NCBI GenBank assembly: GCA_947054185.1 | Contig: CAMRVW010000027.1 | Coordinates: 1 to 17,338, forward strand | DNA from: an uncultured Rikenellaceae bacterium | Lineage (GTDB): Bacteria; Bacteroidota; Bacteroidia; Bacteroidales; Rikenellaceae | DNA length: 17,338 bases | Reading direction: 5' to 3' | Part shown: positions 14,138 to 17,338 of the stretch, piece after piece | Position numbering within the stretch: the stretch's first letter is position 1 | How the letters are laid out: each line of letters starts with the position of its first letter | Position numbers and translations under genes: made by a program | The notes under the pieces: model-generated | What the model saw: the letters and a program-made list of their open reading frames with translations, nothing else | Databases searched by the model: none | Told to the model about the DNA's origin: nothing

Positions 14138-17013
14138 CGGCGAGGCATCTGATAAGGGGCCTTGTGCCCGCCTTGTTGTTGTCGTTGGCCTGTGTGAGCG
14201 TGTCGGCGCAGTATGCGGTGTCGGGCAGCGCGCCTGTGCAATACCGCTGGCGTGAGATGAAAAAGCCGTTCGGCAGGATAGTGTACCCCTCGTTTATGCG
14301 GGGTGCGGCACACATGGTGTCGGCATATATAGACACGGCGCGCATGTCAGACTCTTTCGGCCTGTCGCCGGTGTTCAGGTCGGTGCCTGTGGTGCTCTAT
14401 CCGGGCAATCTGCGCTCTAACGGCCTTGTGTCGTGGGCGCCCAAGCGCATGGAGCTGCTGACGTCGCCGCCCACCGACAGTTACGCCCTGCCGTGGCTCA
14501 AGCAGCTTACGGTGCACGAATATCGCCATGTGGTGCAGATGAGTAACCTCGACATGGGAGTCACGCGGGCTGCCCGTTTCGTTATAGGTCAGCAGGCCGT
14601 GGGCATTGTGACGGCGATACCTCCCGACTGGTTCTTTGAGGGCGACGCCACCGCCGCCGAGACCGACCACGCCATGTTCGGCCGCGGCAAGCAGCCCTCC
14701 TTCTCGATGGGTTACAGGGCTTTGCTGGCAAGCGGTGTCAAGATCAATTACGACCGTTTCAAGCTCGGCTCATACAACCGTTATTACCCCGACAGATATC
14801 AGATGGGCTATTACATGATTCAGTCGGGCAAACGTTATTACGGCTTCGATGTGTGGAACAAGATAACCAATTACACTGCCCGTCATCCGTTTTACATAGT
14901 CACAGGCGTATTGGCCGACAAGAAGTTCGCCGAAAACTCCGACCGCATGGCCGAGCGTGTGTTTACAGACCTGCGCGACTTCTGGCACGATGCCTCGTCA
15001 GAAGACGACAGCTCTTCCAAGATAGCCACACCCACGCACGGGTTCACCCTCTATAAGCACCCCATGGACATTGGCGACGGCAATATTCTGGCCATCAAGT
15101 CAGACATGGGCGAGAGCGGCAGGTTTGTGGTCACCGACCTTGCGGGGCGCGAGCATAGGTTGCGTTTCGTGCATCTTATGAGCAGTCGTCCTGTGGCCTC
15201 TGACGGCAGGGTGGTGTGGACCGAATACAAGCCGTCGCTCTTCTGGGGACAGAAAAATTACTCCGTGGTGCGCACCGCCCGCATCGACGACCACAGAGGG
15301 CGTGTCAGGCTTCGTGGCGTACGCCGCCTTGGCGATGTCGGCAGCCTCTTCTTTCCCACACCCATGGGGGGAGGACGCATGGCGGCGATAGAGTACTCGG
15401 CCGACAATGTTCCCGACCTTCTCATAGGCGACAACCTCCTGCGCGCGGCCCGCAGATGGCGCATAGGTTCTTTGGGCACCTCTGTCACCGGCATGGCATG
15501 GGACGACAAGACCTCGACGCTTGCAGCCATAATACTCGACGACAGCGGCATGTGGATAGGTCGTTTCGACATCGACAAAGGCCGCTTCGAGCATATAACG
15601 CCCTCGTCTTACGTCACCGTCGCCAACCTCACGGCCGGAGGCGGAATGCTCTGTTTCTCATCCATAGCCTCGGGCAAGGAAGAGATACACACGCTCGATC
15701 TCTCATCGGGTGTCGAGCGTCGCATGACCACCTCGCGATTCGGCTCCATAATGGCCACGCCATTTGCCGACAACCGCATGATAGTGACGCCTTACGACCA
15801 TAACGGCACCCGTCTTGCCGTGCAGAGGGGCGACCGTGCCGCCTTTGAACGCATAACGCACTCTTCCATGCCCTCGTCGCGTCTCGATCCCTATCCCGAA
15901 GATATGGGGTTGCCCAAGCTCGACACCATATCGGTGCCCGAGGTCGACGCCACCGCCGTATCTGACAGGCGTTTCAGGCGCGGGGCGTCGCTCTTCAACG
16001 TGCACAGCTGGATGCCTCTGGTGCTCGATGTCAACCGCATGATGAGCGAACGTAAATTTGACAACATAGGCTTAGGGGCCACCTTGGTAATGCAGGACAT
16101 ACTGGGGGCGTCGACAGGGAGTGTCGGTTACGGATGGGACTGGATTAACCGTTCGAGTCTTGTGGCCGGCTCTTTCTCATACACAGGCCTGCCCGTGCAC
16201 CTGACGGCGGCGGTCGATTACGGCGGCGGCAAGCAGTTTGCTTACATGTCCCAGTCGGAGATAGCGGCTCTGGGACGCAAGGCCGGAAATTACCTTGAGA
16301 TTAACGTGTCGGCCGCCCTGCCTCTGAACTTCTCGAACGGCCGCAACTATCGTGTACTCACCACGACGGTGGCATACAATTATAATAACGGTTTGATCAA
16401 AAGTTCGTCCGGGAGGGTGTCCACAGGTGTCAGCAAGGTCGGTTACAGCCTTTCGTGGCTCAATTATCGTTACATGACACCCAAAGATCTCGCCCCCCGC
16501 GTCGGTTACTCCATACTCCTGTCGGGAAGTTCGAACCCCTTTAACAGTGAGTTCGGAAATCTGCTAAGTGCCCGCCTCAGAGCATGGGTGCCCGGTGTGG
16601 CCCGCAACCATTCGTTAGAACTTAACGGACAATATCAGTATCAATATGTCGACCGCTTCAACTTCAGGCAGAGCGGCTATTATCCCAAAGGGTGCGACAT
16701 GCCGGGCACACCGGTGAAGATAATGTCGGCGGGAGGCTCGTACAAGCTGCCTCTCGTATATCCCGACGGAGGAATCAGAAGCTTCATTTACTTCAAGCGC
16801 ATAGCTCTGGACATCTTCGGCCAGTATGCCCGCGGACGTTTCTTGGTTGACGGCACTCCCCTTGTAAGCAACGCCCACAGCTATGGCGCCGAGATAATAT
16901 TCAATTACAATCTGCTCAGGTTTTCTTACGACATCAAGACAGGCATATCCGTCTATAAGCCAAGCACCAAAAACAAACCTATGGTCGGAGTGTCTTTCGG
17001 GATAAACATGTGA
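14134..17013 (+). CDS. Outer-membrane HExxH metalloprotease with beta-propeller and barrel
   Basis: A 959-residue exported protein. Residues 1-26 are a signal peptide (MTARHLIRGLVPALLLSLAC, cleavage after SVSA). Residues about 30-285 form a gluzincin-like peptidase domain with HEYRH at 128-132 (zinc ligands H128 and H132, catalytic E129) and a third ligand candidate E169 in WFFEGDATAAE. Residues about 290-620 show repeated blade-like strands of a PD40/TolB-type propeller. Residues about 640-959 alternate aromatic and small residues as in an outer-membrane barrel (for example YQYQYVDRFNFRQSGYY). This order is typical of Bacteroidetes envelope proteases of unknown substrate. The ATG overlaps the SUI1 stop, so translation is probably coupled. 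The architecture is clear; the protease function is inferred from the zinc motif. Confidence 0.85.
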   Translation: MTARHLIRGLVPALLLSLACVSVSAQYAVSGSAPVQYRWREMKKPFGRIVYPSFMRGAAHMVSAYIDTARMSDSFGLSPVFRSVPVVLYPGNLRSNGLVSWAPKRMELLTSPPTDSYALPWLKQLTVHEYRHVVQMSNLDMGVTRAARFVIGQQAVGIVTAIPPDWFFEGDATAAETDHAMFGRGKQPSFSMGYRALLASGVKINYDRFKLGSYNRYYPDRYQMGYYMIQSGKRYYGFDVWNKITNYTARHPFYIVTGVLADKKFAENSDRMAERVFTDLRDFWHDASSEDDSSSKIATPTHGFTLYKHPMDIGDGNILAIKSDMGESGRFVVTDLAGREHRLRFVHLMSSRPVASDGRVVWTEYKPSLFWGQKNYSVVRTARIDDHRGRVRLRGVRRLGDVGSLFFPTPMGGGRMAAIEYSADNVPDLLIGDNLLRAARRWRIGSLGTSVTGMAWDDKTSTLAAIILDDSGMWIGRFDIDKGRFEHITPSSYVTVANLTAGGGMLCFSSIASGKEEIHTLDLSSGVERRMTTSRFGSIMATPFADNRMIVTPYDHNGTRLAVQRGDRAAFERITHSSMPSSRLDPYPEDMGLPKLDTISVPEVDATAVSDRRFRRGASLFNVHSWMPLVLDVNRMMSERKFDNIGLGATLVMQDILGASTGSVGYGWDWINRSSLVAGSFSYTGLPVHLTAAVDYGGGKQFAYMSQSEIAALGRKAGNYLEINVSAALPLNFSNGRNYRVLTTTVAYNYNNGLIKSSSGRVSTGVSKVGYSLSWLNYRYMTPKDLAPRVGYSILLSGSSNPFNSEFGNLLSARLRAWVPGVARNHSLELNGQYQYQYVDRFNFRQSGYYPKGCDMPGTPVKIMSAGGSYKLPLVYPDGGIRSFIYFKRIALDIFGQYARGRFLVDGTPLVSNAHSYGAEIIFNYNLLRFSYDIKTGISVYKPSTKNKPMVGVSFGINM

Positions 17014-17016
17014 CGC

Positions 17017-17104
17017 ACTGCCGATATTGCGGGAACTGCCGTTTTGATTTGCGGGCACTGCCGTTATTTTGCAAGCGCTGCCGTTTTGATCTGCCGAAAC
17101 TGCC
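17017..17104 (+). repeat. Degenerate short tandem repeat [A/G]CTGCC(G)...
   Basis: The motif (A/G)CTGCC recurs at 17017, 17035, 17057, 17077 and 17099, with spacings of 18, 22, 20 and 22. Units 2 and 4 share CTGCCGTTTTGAT and then diverge; unit 3 has CTGCCGTTATTTT. The spacing is irregular and the units imperfect, so this is not a CRISPR array. It lies immediately after the protease stop. Confidence 0.6.
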
Positions 17105-17125
17105 TCCGGCGGCCCTTCCGGGGGA

Positions 17126-17150
17126 GGGGTCACAGACCCCGATTTGATAT
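17126..17150 (+). terminator. Likely terminator of the dtd-to-protease cluster
   Basis: GGGGTC (17126-17131) pairs with GACCCC (17135-17140) around an ACA triloop and is followed by a T-rich run (GATTTGATATTTTT). It is 112 bases after the protease stop. A second, larger GC-rich pairing (CCTCC upstream with GGAGG) may compete with it. Confidence 0.55.
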
Positions 17151-17181
17151 TTTTGAGGAACAACTAAGGAATAAGTACGAC

Positions 17182-17231
17182 TATCTGATAAAGATTACGC
17201 AGTCTTGGGACGTGCGAATCTTTATCAGATA
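17182..17231. repeat. Long hairpin-forming inverted repeat
   Basis: A perfect 15-bp inverted repeat (17182-17196 with 17217-17231; left arm TATCTGATAAAGATT) encloses 20 bases. Inside, after one unpaired A (17197), CGCA (17198-17201) pairs with TGCG (17213-17216), extending the stem to 19 bp. The tip GTCTTGGGACG can form a small GTC/GAC closing stem. No T run follows, so this is not a typical terminator. It could be an interspersed palindromic repeat, a small RNA or a protein-binding site. Confidence 0.6.
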
Positions 17232-17338
17232 TTACCGTTTTTGGCTCTTGGCTGAATGCCTAAAACACGGGCCATGCCGCTGAGCGGAAAGGGTGCGGAA
17301 AGAAGAGCAGGAAACAAAAGAGGGGCAGTGCGGCAAAA

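Larger units (their letters stand above)
17014..17338. other. 3' intergenic region with short repeats and hairpins, no gene seen
   Basis: No frame here looks protein-like; an open frame of 79 codons at 17044-17283 runs through the repeats and both hairpins and is rejected. Contents are the repeats at 17017-17104, the hairpin at 17126-17140 and the long inverted repeat at 17182-17231. The last 50 bases (from about 17285) are purine-rich with no recognisable feature; a gene could begin outside the window. Confidence 0.5.

Noticed and set aside
17017..17104. CRISPR array
   Set aside because: Units are imperfect, spacing of 18-22 is far too short for repeat plus spacer, and no cas gene is present.

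Overview
The window looks like a gut-type Bacteroidales chromosome, most likely Muribaculaceae-like (an inference from style, no marker gene). Pointers are a SpII lipoprotein, an outer-membrane barrel protein with a Bacteroidales-type layout, an EFR1-type flavodoxin/ferredoxin, TAnnTTTG -7 elements, starts without clear Shine-Dalgarno sequences, and frequent ATA isoleucine codons.

Layout. 1-461 is a terminator of a gene left of the window, then non-coding sequence with a structured element. 462-1390 (minus) is a translationally coupled pair: a macro-like protein and an unrecognised protein that may end in a winged helix. 1391-2101 has no convincing gene. 2102-2950 (minus) is an unrecognised surface lipoprotein with a 13-bp terminator hairpin. 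3406-11177 (plus) is the centrepiece: two adjacent giant genes of 1288 and 1293 codons, with a consensus promoter 250-280 bases upstream and a strong terminator downstream. 11302-12657 (minus) holds a GNAT acetyltransferase and a flavodoxin-ferredoxin protein. 12911-17013 (plus) is a compact cluster: dtd, a MazG-like pyrophosphohydrolase, an SUI1/eIF1-like factor, and an outer-membrane HExxH metalloprotease overlapping the SUI1 gene by ATGA. 17014-17338 holds degenerate short repeats and two hairpins.

Main discovery. The two large proteins are full-length relatives of Pasteurella multocida toxin (PMT), the dermonecrotic toxin that deamidates a glutamine in heterotrimeric G-protein alpha subunits. 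The first (ToxL1) is 1288 residues against 1285 for PMT. It has Cys1167, His1207 and Asp1222 with exactly the spacing of PMT's Cys1165, His1205 and Asp1220, plus the hydrophobic translocation helix pair and a helical segment matching the C1 membrane-localisation domain. The second (ToxL2) is an intact paralogue, but its catalytic Cys aligns with a glycine and both hydrophobic translocation helices carry charged residues and a proline. The pair therefore looks like one potentially active toxin plus one conserved pseudo-toxin: perhaps a two-component toxin, a decoy or binding partner, or a diverged antigenic variant. ToxL1 also lacks the second Cys that forms the known regulatory disulfide in PMT. 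Comparisons to PMT are from memory of its published sequence and structure; no alignment could be run here.
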